43,964 nucleotides of DNA from Chryseobacterium potabilaquae (GTDB lineage Bacteria; Bacteroidota; Bacteroidia; Flavobacteriales; Weeksellaceae): assembly GCF_902728265.1 (NCBI RefSeq), contig NZ_CACVBR010000032.1, forward strand, positions 1 to 43,964. Direction: 5' to 3'. Of this stretch, positions 1 through 8,053 are shown piece by piece. The translations under genes and the position numbers were made by a program. The notes under the pieces are model-generated. The model was not told where the DNA came from. It did not search any database and saw only the letters and a list, made by a program, of their open reading frames with translations. Numbering within the stretch: the stretch's first letter is position 1; every line of letters starts with the position of its first letter.

Positions 1-156
1 TTGTCAATCATAACTATGTAATGGTTAAAAATAATAAAAAGTGAGTTCCGAAAAATTTCTTGAGCTGTAAGAGCTCTAAATTTTCCAGAATAACTTTTTA
101 ACTTACACAGTTAGTGAGACACTACCTCTAATTGGGAACTTTTTAATATCAGATTA
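1..156. other. non-coding left edge of window
   Basis: No reading frame of useful length is seen here. A short inverted repeat (GAGCT, five-base loop, AGCTC, positions 62-76) lies downstream of the leftward endolysin gene, but it lacks a good T-tract, so it is only a weak terminator candidate. Positions 101-126 resemble an insertion-sequence end and are listed separately. No match to the attachment core at 43459 was seen, so the left prophage boundary is probably outside the window. Confidence 0.5.
101..126 (-). repeat. possible insertion-sequence terminal repeat
   Basis: Read on the minus strand this begins GGTAGTGTCTCACTAAC and continues with CTGTGTAAGT. From memory this resembles the ends of IS256-type elements in Flavobacteria. 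The tip would be at 126 and the element would extend left, out of the window. No transposase frame is visible in the 100 bases present and only one end can be seen, so this is a weak call. Confidence 0.22.
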
Positions 157-693
157 TTAATTAATCTCATATTTCTTCAAAACTGCAGCCACCTCTTTCA
201 ATAAATCATTCTTTTTTTGAAGATAATTTTGCATGTTTATTACCGAGGAAATAAAACATATCTCCCATAAAACAGAAACTCCAGATCCCAGATTAAGGAT
301 ACCAATTCTTGGATGTTGGCTATGGTTTTCAGATTTTACCCCTCGATTTCGAATTCCTAATATTCTGGATGTAGTCCTGCAAATTTCATCAGCCATTTTA
401 TAGGATAAAGAGTTTTTATCCGCAAAGTCGTTTTGATTTACGTAACATTCAGTTCCTCCAGCTGTAGGAGGTCCTGAATTAAAATGGATATCAAAAACTA
501 CGGATCCATTTCCCGGTTTAATTCTTCTTTGATACTGCAAATTAGTTTCAAAATCTTTGTCTTGAATTACATTTTTCAGATCCAAACTTTGAATAATTAC
601 ATTTCGAGCATCTTTTGTCAGATCCCTTTCAATATAACCATTTGAAACTGCACCTGGATCAGTATTGTGATGTCCTGCTGAAATAAATATCAT
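157..693 (-). CDS. phage endolysin, N-acetylmuramoyl-L-alanine amidase (Amidase_3 type)
   Basis: The 178-residue protein is a compact zinc amidase that would cut the bond between muramic acid and the stem peptide to release phage. The N-terminal motif is SAGHHNTDPGA with candidate zinc ligand H8 (or H9), followed by E22, then DIHFNS with H70, and a late acidic residue in LWEICF (E144). This His-Glu-His-Glu order is that of the Amidase_3 family. There is no signal peptide or wall-binding domain, so export would depend on a holin, consistent with the membrane protein encoded at 1599-1952. It is the last gene of the leftward late operon, and the accessory gene at 800-1549 separates it from the holin candidate. 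The family call is firm; its role in lysis is inferred from position. Confidence 0.88.
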   Translation of the reverse strand: MIFISAGHHNTDPGAVSNGYIERDLTKDARNVIIQSLDLKNVIQDKDFETNLQYQRRIKPGNGSVVFDIHFNSGPPTAGGTECYVNQNDFADKNSLSYKMADEICRTTSRILGIRNRGVKSENHSQHPRIGILNLGSGVSVLWEICFISSVINMQNYLQKKNDLLKEVAAVLKKYEIN

Positions 694-799
694 GTCTAAA
701 TTTAGTTTTTATGGAGTAATCACTGGTTTTGATTTTTTTATTTCAACATGATGTTTCTTCCTTTAATTACGTGATATATTATTATCAATATCGTGAAGA

Positions 800-1549
800 T
801 TACTTCAGTTTAAATACTCTATCTTTAGAATTTCGATATATGAATACTTTATCAAATGTAGTTGCAACTTCAAATGTTTCTATGCTTTTAAAACTAGTTG
901 ATAAAGAAGAGCCCCTTTCAAAAAGAAGTAGCCAATATTCATCACACTGAGAATATTTTTTCAGACACTTTTCCTTATTTTCTAGTGTGCTTTTTAAATA
1001 TTCTAACGTTAAGGATGGAAGCGCTCCACCTGTAGACTCATCATAATAAGATGGTTCTTCCTCTATAAACTGCTTATAAATATTAATATTATTAATTTGT
1101 GGTGGAAGCCTTTTCCAATCATCAAAATCTTTGTTTGTACAATCGTCAGGCCATTTAATTTCTTTAAAATAATTAATTGTTGTTTCCACGATTTTGGATA
1201 TTGTTTTTTTAGAAATTTTTGGTTTTTGTTTGTTTGTAAAATCATCACTATTAAAATTAATGCTCAAAATAAATTTAAAATTTAAAATTTCGTCAAGCTT
1301 TTCACATAATAAATTTCCAATTCGATTATACAAACTCTCTGTTTCTTTCGTGGTCTTTCTGTTTGAGGGATTATTATTAAAAATTATTTCTGTTATCTCT
1401 ATACCAATTTTTTTTTCTGCAGTGTATATTAAGTAATCAGGCCCCTCAAATGGACAACATTTTCCAATTGGAAAGTCATCATAAGCTTTTTGGAAGGATT
1501 CAAAAATTTGTTTTTCCTCTTCTTTTTGTTGTTTTTCATGATTATTCAT
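800..1549 (-). CDS. uncharacterised protein with PD-(D/E)XK-like nuclease motif
   Basis: I do not recognise a named family for this 249-residue soluble protein. The N-terminus is charged and helical. Residues 36-54 read GPDYL...GIEITEI: an aspartate (D38) and about twelve residues later E51 in an E-x-T pattern on a hydrophobic strand. That is the look of the PD-(D/E)XK nuclease core in families where threonine takes the lysine place. The C-terminal half (YWLLLFERG, then FDKVFIY) also has the strand pattern of such proteins. It interrupts the lysis cassette between holin candidate and endolysin and has looser spacing than its neighbours, so it looks like an accessory (moron) gene, perhaps for defence or superinfection exclusion. 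Nuclease activity is inference; the catalytic lysine is not certain. Confidence 0.55.
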   Translation of the reverse strand: MNNHEKQQKEEEKQIFESFQKAYDDFPIGKCCPFEGPDYLIYTAEKKIGIEITEIIFNNNPSNRKTTKETESLYNRIGNLLCEKLDEILNFKFILSINFNSDDFTNKQKPKISKKTISKIVETTINYFKEIKWPDDCTNKDFDDWKRLPPQINNINIYKQFIEEEPSYYDESTGGALPSLTLEYLKSTLENKEKCLKKYSQCDEYWLLLFERGSSLSTSFKSIETFEVATTFDKVFIYRNSKDRVFKLK

Positions 1550-1598
1550 AATGATTTTCTTATAAATCTATGAAAATCCATATAAATATTCATCGTCA

Positions 1599-1952
1599 TT
1601 AACGTGTAACTCCCCCAAATTTTATTTTCTGTTTCAAGATGATATTTTCTTCCTTTAATTGAGCGATAATTCTTTTGTGCAAATTAATCTCATCCTCCAG
1701 TAATTTTATTTTACTGTCGTAGATAGAAGATAATTCTTTAAATTTTATTTCATATCGATTGCCCAAATCATCTAAAACTTCTTTATAAAGTTTCACTAAT
1801 TTGTCAGCATTTTCAATTTCCTTACCTTCATTATCTGCAGACATTCCGGCAACCTCAGCTTGCAACTTTTTCTTTCCAAATAAAAAACCTACAATGCCCG
1901 TTAAAATTGCACCCATGAAAGCTCCAAAATTTTCAATTAGTATTTGGTGCAT
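1599..1952 (-). CDS. holin-like small membrane protein with coiled coil
   Basis: The 117-residue protein has one clear hydrophobic segment near the N-terminus (about residues 9-26, FGAFMGAILTGIVGFLFG), a basic stop-transfer KKK, and then a long charged helix (about residues 45-110) with heptad character. Small phage proteins with one transmembrane segment and a coiled coil next to an endolysin are usually holins or holin-associated proteins. It lies just after the tail fibre gene and before the accessory gene and amidase. Family identity cannot be fixed from sequence alone, and a spanin-like or tail-attachment role is possible. Confidence 0.5.
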   Translation of the reverse strand: MHQILIENFGAFMGAILTGIVGFLFGKKKLQAEVAGMSADNEGKEIENADKLVKLYKEVLDDLGNRYEIKFKELSSIYDSKIKLLEDEINLHKRIIAQLKEENIILKQKIKFGGVTR

Positions 1953-1974
1953 TTTTTTGATTATTTATTAAACA

Positions 1975-4308
1975 TTAATTTCCTTTCACTGTTAAATACA
2001 CTACAGTATTCGTTACGGAATGATCTTCTAACCCCTCAATATTACCACCAATTAACACCCCTGTATTTTTGCTTTCATATAAAGAGACAGTGATACTCGT
2101 TAAACTTCTTGCTGTGATCACTCCAATAGGAGCATTATTGACACTCGCTCCAATTAACTCTGTAGCTACTGAGATATTAGAGATACTAGAAAAAGAGGCA
2201 GAAGATATATTAAAAACCGCGGTATTAGTCGCTGTCGTAACAGAACCATTCCACTCTTTCGTATAAGAAGTTCCAAATTGTACAGGAGGTACTGGAATAT
2301 TAATATTTCCACTCCCCAACAACGAATTAGAATTTACCGTTTTTAAGTTCGTTCCACTAACTAAAGCATCCTGTTTATTATTCCACTGGGTGCTATTTCC
2401 TGTATTTAATGTAGTTATTACACCGGTGTCATTAATACTCACCAACTCTGTCAACGTAACTACATTTCCACTCACTCCCGTACTCGATCCTCTATTAAAA
2501 GAAAACTTTTTATGATTATTTACCGTAAAACCATAAGATGGTAAATCTCCTCTGGGTTGAATAAAATCTGTTCCATTAAATTGTAAGTTTTGCCCCATCC
2601 ATAATCCATATCCTCTTACCGAATCTGCCGGTATATCTGTATGAAATAAAGAAGCTCCTGAAATTGTTTGGGCTCCAAATAACAGATTATAGGCAGTTAC
2701 AAATTGGGTGTTATTGGGATTAATAATCACTTGTCCCGCTGAAGCTGTATCTCCTTGGGGTCTTAAATAAATAATACCTGTGGGAACATTTCCTGATAGT
2801 ATAGTGTCTGCTGCATTGGCTCTTAAAGCAGTTACTCCTAATCTTTGAAGTAATAGATCTCCACTGGTTGTATTTACATTTCCTGTAAAATCAACATTCC
2901 CCCTAACCAATTCATTCCCTACTATATCCAACGCATAACCAGCTGTAGGTAATGAAGTTCCTGATATTCCTGTAGATCCAATAATGACAGCCTGGTTAGA
3001 ATCCCATTTTAAGGCATTTTTTGTAAGATATGTTTTACCTCCCATATATCCAACTAATATATCAACCACTCCATTATGGTAGCTACCATAATGCCCGAAA
3101 GAATCAATAGCTCCTGTATTATCTATAACTTGAGTAAAATCTCTTGCCCATCCTGAAGTACCTGCAACCCCTGCAAAATCTCTCGTTAAAGATACAGGTA
3201 CTAAATACGTTGCAGGAAAATGTATTGCCCCTGTCATATTCCCTCCCGCTAATGGCAGATAGGGCACTGAATCTGTAAAAACAGCCCTCATCACATACAT
3301 AGGCGTGGAGATCAGATTATCAGGATTAAAACTTGTATAGCTCAATACAAATGATATATAACCATTTCCATTAGAATACAAAGCCGCAGTATTGGTTGAT
3401 TTAGGAATAGTAATAATAAACGGGATGAATGCATATCCTACTGTTGCCACATCACCATTCATATCTCTTAAAGAAGTCATATTAGACAATAAAGGTGTAG
3501 GGCTCACTTCTCTGTCTATTAAAATCCCTGTACCGGTTTGTAAAGTCCCGTTTAAATAAAATGATAAATTTCCTGGAGCAAAGTTGATTGCCGTTTGATC
3601 TTTAGCCAAATGCAACACCTGCCCCTTGATATAATAATTAGTGGAATCCTGAGTATAGGTTACATTTTGAATTACTGATCTTTGAGTTAAATGATCCGTA
3701 TCTGGTGATACTTCGATATACGCTGATCCACTCCATCTGTATATTCTATTAGTATCTAAAGCAACATATATTTTCCCTTCTTCTCCAGGATTAGGAAAAG
3801 AGGACAAATCTGCAAATTCTAAAACATCATCTACATAACTTGGAAGCTGAGATGCAGGTACTTTACCTCCTACCAAATCGGCTTTTAATGAAAGATCAGG
3901 CCGATTGTTCAGACTATTGTAATCCTTCGTATTTAAAAACGTGATATGACCTGATGTAATATCATGCGCAGGGGATGCTGAAAATATAGGATCCGTTTCC
4001 GGCTCTTCTCCAAAAGGTTGCGACACGCAAAACTCACAATCAGCTCCCATGGCATCGGATATTTTTCCATAAGAATCGGATACTAAATAATAAGAACCAT
4101 CACAGTCTTCTATTTTGACCAGTATCTTAGTATTTCCATTGATAGGATTAGAAACCTTTACGGGGGGGCTCACTGAAATATCATAGACTGCGCTAGAGAT
4201 TTGTTTATTTTCGGGTGGTGAAATTGAGCACACAAGGTCAATATCATTCAGTCCGGTCAGAAGACCGGCTGAATCATACACAACATGGAGACTAATAAGA
4301 TTAGGCAT
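1975..4308 (-). CDS. phage tail fibre / receptor-binding protein
   Basis: At 777 residues this has the typical build of a tail fibre. An N-terminal attachment region (about 1-110) is followed by segments familiar from many phage fibres: LKADLVGGKVPASQLPSYV, VDDVLEFADLSSFP, GKIYVALDTNRIYRWSGSAY (about residues 140-200), and later YLPLAGGNMTGAIHF (about 350). The rest is Ser/Thr/Gly/Asn-rich beta-type repeat sequence. It ends with a KQDALVSGTNLKTVN-type stretch and a small C-terminal beta domain. It would be trimeric and contact the cell surface. It lies directly after the capsid gene rather than after tail genes, in line with the unusual module order. No chaperone gene was identified. The fibre call is firm; the receptor is unknown. 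Confidence 0.85.
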   Translation of the reverse strand: MPNLISLHVVYDSAGLLTGLNDIDLVCSISPPENKQISSAVYDISVSPPVKVSNPINGNTKILVKIEDCDGSYYLVSDSYGKISDAMGADCEFCVSQPFGEEPETDPIFSASPAHDITSGHITFLNTKDYNSLNNRPDLSLKADLVGGKVPASQLPSYVDDVLEFADLSSFPNPGEEGKIYVALDTNRIYRWSGSAYIEVSPDTDHLTQRSVIQNVTYTQDSTNYYIKGQVLHLAKDQTAINFAPGNLSFYLNGTLQTGTGILIDREVSPTPLLSNMTSLRDMNGDVATVGYAFIPFIITIPKSTNTAALYSNGNGYISFVLSYTSFNPDNLISTPMYVMRAVFTDSVPYLPLAGGNMTGAIHFPATYLVPVSLTRDFAGVAGTSGWARDFTQVIDNTGAIDSFGHYGSYHNGVVDILVGYMGGKTYLTKNALKWDSNQAVIIGSTGISGTSLPTAGYALDIVGNELVRGNVDFTGNVNTTSGDLLLQRLGVTALRANAADTILSGNVPTGIIYLRPQGDTASAGQVIINPNNTQFVTAYNLLFGAQTISGASLFHTDIPADSVRGYGLWMGQNLQFNGTDFIQPRGDLPSYGFTVNNHKKFSFNRGSSTGVSGNVVTLTELVSINDTGVITTLNTGNSTQWNNKQDALVSGTNLKTVNSNSLLGSGNINIPVPPVQFGTSYTKEWNGSVTTATNTAVFNISSASFSSISNISVATELIGASVNNAPIGVITARSLTSITVSLYESKNTGVLIGGNIEGLEDHSVTNTVVYLTVKGN

Positions 4309-4323
4309 CTTTTTTTATTTATA

Positions 4324-5397
4324 TTAAGGACATACAGGAATTACTGTAGTACTACAATCTTTGATAATGAAAATCCCATCCTGATCCGCATCCTCGCAAT
4401 TTTCCCCAATGGTTTTTACCAGTTCTGCGTACAGAGAAGGCATATACTTGTATTTTGAACATTCAGGATCCCATTTCCATATCCAGTCGATAATCTGAAA
4501 TGAGGAATTGCCCAGCGGAACATTTTTGGTGAAGAAAATTTCTTTTTCACCCTTGAATGCTTTTGAACCTTCATATTGAGTCCAGTCTACGAATTGAAAT
4601 GCTTTTTTAGGAAGCAGGACTAAAGAGTTTTTTCCGAAAACAGTATCAAAGTTTCTGTCATAATATAAAGGAGGCAGATCATTAATGGTATAGACTTCCC
4701 CCTGCGTAGTAGAGGTTCTTAGTCCAAATTTCGTTGCTATGAGATTCACGAGCTGTCCGCCAAAAATGACATATTCTGAATACTCCATCTTAGCGGTAGC
4801 GACAAGTTCCTTAAGCCATAACGGCAACTCATTATTAACCACTCTTTGTCCTGTCATCTGATTTGAAGAAACAATGGGATAACTCACCTGAGTATTGGTA
4901 ATATTGGTAAGGAGCATTTCCACAAGAACCTTATTGAGTTCTTTCATAAATCTCATATCATACCCCATAATAAGATCCCCAAAAAAAGAGGCGTCATCAA
5001 GGTCACAATACTGCTGGTATTGAGCCGCATCGAGGGTGAGCTCCATAGGTTCACCTGTACCATCACAAGGGGTATATCTTGTTTCAATTTCATAGTCCAC
5101 AACGTTTAAGGGAACGGAATAAGGTGTTCTCATTTCCAGACAATTGAAAGGGCTTGCACAAATAGAATAGCAAATCGGAGAGGTATACATTAATTTTACC
5201 CCTCGTCTCTTCCCTGCCACCCCCTTTATACTGTCAGATAATCTTTTGGTACCTTGCATATTAGCCTGAGATTTCAAAAATTGAAGAAATCCCAGCCCAT
5301 CATTTTCTCTTCCTTCCGGAGTGTTTTTACCGAAATATTCTACCAGCTCTCCTGTAGTAGGTATGCATAAACCTGAAGAAGGTGTTAATTGACCCAT
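4324..5397 (-). CDS. major capsid protein (candidate)
   Basis: This 357-residue soluble protein has its own promoter (5490-5528) and a leader of about 90 nt, and follows the scaffold candidate. Those are the marks of the most abundant virion protein. The sequence has an extended N-terminal arm (about 1-70), a mixed middle, and a segment around YVIFGGQLVNLIATKFG then LPPLYYDRNF that looks like the HK97-fold P-domain/A-domain transition, ending in an acidic, cysteine-bearing tail (GENCEDADQDG...CPVCP-like). Cysteines are unusually common for a capsid protein. I do not recognise a specific family, and the call rests on size, position and promoter. A tail-sheath role is unlikely because no contractile-tail genes are seen. 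Confidence 0.62.
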   Translation of the reverse strand: MGQLTPSSGLCIPTTGELVEYFGKNTPEGRENDGLGFLQFLKSQANMQGTKRLSDSIKGVAGKRRGVKLMYTSPICYSICASPFNCLEMRTPYSVPLNVVDYEIETRYTPCDGTGEPMELTLDAAQYQQYCDLDDASFFGDLIMGYDMRFMKELNKVLVEMLLTNITNTQVSYPIVSSNQMTGQRVVNNELPLWLKELVATAKMEYSEYVIFGGQLVNLIATKFGLRTSTTQGEVYTINDLPPLYYDRNFDTVFGKNSLVLLPKKAFQFVDWTQYEGSKAFKGEKEIFFTKNVPLGNSSFQIIDWIWKWDPECSKYKYMPSLYAELVKTIGENCEDADQDGIFIIKDCSTTVIPVCP

Positions 5398-5489
5398 TTT
5401 ATCATTATTTTTCGTTAAAGCTTATTTGGATTATTGCAATTTCGTGTTTGCGCACAGAGTAAAAGAGTTGTACGGCACTGCTGCCAAAA

Positions 5490-5552
5490 CAAAATTAGCA
5501 GATATAAAAGGATCTATTTTGACAAAATAAAAGGAGATTATTTTTACTTTTG
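5490..5552. promoter_or_regulatory. bidirectional phage promoter sharing one palindrome
   Basis: A perfect palindrome, ATTTTGACAAAAT (5516-5528), lies between two divergent -7 boxes. On the minus strand TAATTTTG (5497-5490) starts 25 nt after the TTG of the palindrome and leads to the capsid gene. On the plus strand TACTTTTG (5545-5552) starts 23 nt after the TTG of the same palindrome and leads to the gene at 5613. Both boxes fit the Bacteroidota TAnnTTTG consensus. The minus-strand geometry (25 nt) is identical at 13102-13140 and 20260-20297. Confidence 0.7.
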
Positions 5553-5612
5553 ATATAGTGTTTTTTAATTATAAATTTCTTTTTTTCAGTAAATTTCCAG
5601 AAACTGATAATT

Positions 5613-5903
5613 ATGAGTAAAATAGATTTTCTAGATAGATTTTTGAATTATATCAAGGACAACAATGGATATTCAATTACAAAAGATGAAATAAAAGGAT
5701 TTAATAAGGAAGAAAAGGATTTGATGGCTCCGGCTATTAAGAAATTTGTAGATGATGGTTATGTATATTCGGTTCAAAGTTCATCACCTTCCCTTAAATC
5801 ATACAAAATATCATTTGAAGGTATTATAGAAATAGATTCTGCTCCTAAGTTTATTTTTAAAAGAAAACCTTATAAATACAAAGAATTTTTAAAAAAATTG
5901 TAG
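5613..5903 (+). CDS. small winged-helix-like protein in capsid region (moron)
   Basis: The 96-residue protein is encoded against the direction of the surrounding late genes. It has alternating short helices (DFLDRFLNYIKDNNG, KDEIKGFNKEEKDLMAPAIKKFVDDGYV) followed by a beta-like hairpin (YSVQSSSPSLKSYKISFEGI) and a basic tail (FKRKPYKYKEFLKKL). This resembles a winged helix of about 75 residues, with the YKIS...GI part as the wing, so DNA binding is plausible but not shown. It has its own plus-strand promoter (box 5545-5552) and a leader of about 55 nt. The opposite strand and own promoter are what is expected of a moron expressed in the lysogen. No family name is offered. Confidence 0.65.
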   Translation: MSKIDFLDRFLNYIKDNNGYSITKDEIKGFNKEEKDLMAPAIKKFVDDGYVYSVQSSSPSLKSYKISFEGIIEIDSAPKFIFKRKPYKYKEFLKKL

Positions 5904-5909
5904 ATTTAT

Positions 5910-5993
5910 ATGGAATGTTGTAAAGATTGTTGCTGTTATAATAAATGCCTTGATTGTATTGCTATTCACATATCTAACCTATATAAAAGATAA
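5910..5993 (+). CDS. 27-residue cysteine-rich micropeptide (candidate)
   Basis: Six bases after the stop of the 96-residue gene an ATG opens a 27-codon frame reading MECCKDCCCYNKCLDC, then IAIHISNLYKR. Seven of the first sixteen residues are cysteine, as doublets, a triplet and CxxC spacing. That suggests metal binding or disulfides if translated. It would be co-transcribed with the upstream gene from the bidirectional promoter. A weak inverted repeat (AAAACAG 5997-6003 with CTGTTTT 6032-6038) follows and may end the transcript. Its shortness makes chance possible; the cysteine content and tight spacing are the support. Confidence 0.4.
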   Translation: MECCKDCCCYNKCLDCIAIHISNLYKR

Positions 5994-6070
5994 ATAAAAA
6001 CAGACACTTAATTAGGATTTTTAAAAAGAGCCTGTTTTAATTTGGACAGCTTTACACTATTTTTTTAATA

Positions 6071-6928
6071 TTACGATTCTAAAAACGCCCTTTCTTTTTT
6101 AATACTATCCTGAATATTTTCAGGAATTGTTTTGTTCATAAAATCTGTATTTATTGTGATTGTTTTGGGATTGGATTTTTCTTCTGCTTCCTTCCAAAGT
6201 CCCAGTGCCTTATATTCTAATTCAAGTGCTCTATTCAATGATAAATGCTCTTTTTTTCCCGCATTATCAAATTCAACTTTAAAAGCAGGATTATCTTTTT
6301 TTCTAATGGTAGGAATTCCCCCTTCTTCTACAATGGCATACTTTTCAGTAAGGGACGGATACACCAGTTTAAAGGTAGCTCCGATATTCCCCATGATCTG
6401 ACCACTTAATTTAATAACTTCAAGCATGGTCAGAGATTCTATGTCTTTTTGTTTTAATCTGTGTGCCGTTCTTAATTCATATTCCGTAGTAAGGTTTTCG
6501 AGTTGACCTTTATATTCTTCAACAGACTGTTTCAGGGTTAAGTTTTCATTCTGAAGATTTCCCACTTCATTATTTCCAGCATTGACTTTGCTGGAATAAA
6601 TCTCTTTTACTTTAGCAATATATTTGTCGATATTCTTAAGGTCCTCTTCGCCAAATTTACTTTTATCTTCCTGGGTTAGAGCAAATTCTTTATCCAGTGT
6701 TTTTTTTGCAATTCCGGCAATTTTGGATGTCCCTTCCGAAAGATATTTGTTTTTATATTCAGAAGGAATCTTATTTTCATCAAGCGTTTTATAAAAATCT
6801 TCACTTTCAAGAATTTTTGATCGTATTCCACTTTCGATAGTACTGGCAATTTCTACAGCCTTTTCCTCTGTTAGCCCCTCAAGAGATGAAGGATCAATTC
6901 CTAATTTTGTGTATAATAATTCGCTCAT
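6071..6928 (-). CDS. scaffolding-like / minor structural protein
   Basis: This 285-residue, highly charged, mostly helical protein has a central coiled coil (about 115-150: LQNENLTLKQSVEEYKGQLENL) and an N-terminal SSLEGLTEEKAVEIASTIES region. It sits directly before the capsid gene in the transcript. Size, charge, coiled coil and place fit a head scaffolding protein of the GP20/scaffold type. No protease domain is seen, so any processing would need another enzyme. Only 2 nt separate it from the upstream gene. Family identity is inferred, not recognised. Confidence 0.5.
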   Translation of the reverse strand: MSELLYTKLGIDPSSLEGLTEEKAVEIASTIESGIRSKILESEDFYKTLDENKIPSEYKNKYLSEGTSKIAGIAKKTLDKEFALTQEDKSKFGEEDLKNIDKYIAKVKEIYSSKVNAGNNEVGNLQNENLTLKQSVEEYKGQLENLTTEYELRTAHRLKQKDIESLTMLEVIKLSGQIMGNIGATFKLVYPSLTEKYAIVEEGGIPTIRKKDNPAFKVEFDNAGKKEHLSLNRALELEYKALGLWKEAEEKSNPKTITINTDFMNKTIPENIQDSIKKERAFLES

Positions 6929-6930
6929 TT

Positions 6931-7401
6931 TTATTTTGTTTTTCTTGCTTTATTTTCAACGAGTTGAACTTTTGTTATTTTTTCTTCGGTATTGGTGTTG
7001 TCAGCATCTGAGATATCTGATACCGGCTCTTCACTTTCTTCTATAGCATGTTCCCCGGGGGTTTCCCCTGAATCTTCCCCTTCCTTATTTAGAATCTCCT
7101 TTTCAGGAGCAATAAAATCCTCTTTGGTGAAATTTTCCTCAGGTAAAGTAACCGATCTCATGGGGCTGGGATATGTGCCAACGACTTCATATCTTTTTTT
7201 AAACCCCAGCTTATGAAGTACTGCAAGATTTTTATAGGTAGATTGCCCTGTGTAATGTTTATGAGTCGAAGCTTTGTCTCTGATCAGAAAAACACCGGGA
7301 ATATCTTCCAGTTGTATGAGCTCTTCTAAGGGCATTGCATTGATTTCATCAATTACCTCCCGGGTAAGGTTTTCAGGTTTAAAACGTTCTAAATTGTCCA
7401 T
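6931..7401 (-). CDS. phage structural-region protein with acidic tail
   Basis: The 156-residue protein has a folded-looking N-terminal half (about 1-80, with LEDIPGVFLIRDKASTHKHYTG and LGFKKRYEVVGTYPSPMR) and a disordered, strongly acidic C-terminal half (about 95-145) ending in a basic KARKTK. It overlaps the preceding membrane-protein gene by 13 nt and is followed after 2 nt by the scaffold candidate. An acidic tail beside a scaffold could be a capsid decoration or assembly factor, but nothing in the sequence proves this. No family recognised. Confidence 0.5.
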   Translation of the reverse strand: MDNLERFKPENLTREVIDEINAMPLEELIQLEDIPGVFLIRDKASTHKHYTGQSTYKNLAVLHKLGFKKRYEVVGTYPSPMRSVTLPEENFTKEDFIAPEKEILNKEGEDSGETPGEHAIEESEEPVSDISDADNTNTEEKITKVQLVENKARKTK

Positions 7402-7751
7402 TTTCTTATAATAAAATTGATTAATATGAATAAGCCGAAGTAGGCTGCTTTGTCATGGAGTGAATTGAAATAAAACCCACAAAAGATCATTCCAACCCAA
7501 AAGGAAAAGCAGATATAACAAAATCCTAAGAATTTGTAATACCTTTCGACATATCCTAAAACAACATAATACGCGATAGTCCCGTCACCAGGAAGCGGGA
7601 TATGATGAATCCTGGCAATAAGCCTACTGACACAATCCGTATAACAGTATAGTATGGCGTTTTCGTTCATTGCAGACATGGGCTCACCAATGGCATAATA
7701 AAAAGCCCGGCAAAAACCTATACACGATAATATGATCAGGATATTTTCCAT
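7389..7751 (-). CDS. small integral membrane protein
   Basis: This is a 120-residue protein with hydrophobic segments near 3-22 (NILIILSCIGFCRAFYYAIG), about 75-93 (FLGFCYICFSFWVGMIFCG) and about 100-116 (AAYFGLFILINFII). It is rich in cysteine and aromatic residues. Such a protein is unusual inside a head module: it is not expected in the virion and may act on the host membrane, for example in superinfection exclusion. It overlaps its neighbours by 16 nt (upstream) and 13 nt (downstream), so it belongs to the operon and is not a chance frame. No family recognised. Confidence 0.55.
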   Translation of the reverse strand: MENILIILSCIGFCRAFYYAIGEPMSAMNENAILYCYTDCVSRLIARIHHIPLPGDGTIAYYVVLGYVERYYKFLGFCYICFSFWVGMIFCGFYFNSLHDKAAYFGLFILINFIIRKWTI

Positions 7752-8053
7752 TCTTTTCTTGTCCTGAAAGTAAAGTTATCATAAGATTTCATGTCATTAT
7801 TGACAAAAAGTTTTTCTCCATTTATCATGATATGAAAAGAGTATGCGTAATGTTCATTAAGATCTGTGAGATTGAATAGAAGATTCTCTCCTTGCTGAAA
7901 AGTGGTAGAAAAAGACAATACAATATTCAGGTATTTGAGATACAAAATATATTCACCGTTTTCGGGTGCGGGAAAATTCAAATCAATGCTGGCGTTATTG
8001 TCGCAATCCAGATAGATCGTACAAAGATTAAGCGAACAGGTATAACAATTCAT
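7736..8053 (-). CDS. small beta-rich protein of the connector region
   Basis: The start is taken at the ATG at 8053 because it forms an ATGA overlap with the stop of the preceding gene; a TTG six bases further upstream is less likely. The 105-residue protein begins MNCYTCSLNLC, a cysteine-rich N-terminus, then runs as short beta strands (NGEYILYLKYLNIVLSF, ENLLFNLTDL, YSFHIMINGEKLF). It could be a head- or tail-completion protein by position, but no family is recognised. Confidence 0.55.
   Translation of the reverse strand: MNCYTCSLNLCTIYLDCDNNASIDLNFPAPENGEYILYLKYLNIVLSFSTTFQQGENLLFNLTDLNEHYAYSFHIMINGEKLFVNNDMKSYDNFTFRTRKEWKIS

Noticed and set aside
729..950. 73-codon plus-strand frame over the PD-(D/E)XK-like gene
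   Set aside because: It lies opposite a better gene, has no promoter or spacing support, and its sequence is low complexity.
5997..6038. Inverted repeat AAAACAG/CTGTTTT as a terminator
   Set aside because: The loop is 28 nt and the stem only 7 bp without a T-run, so it is too weak to annotate on its own.
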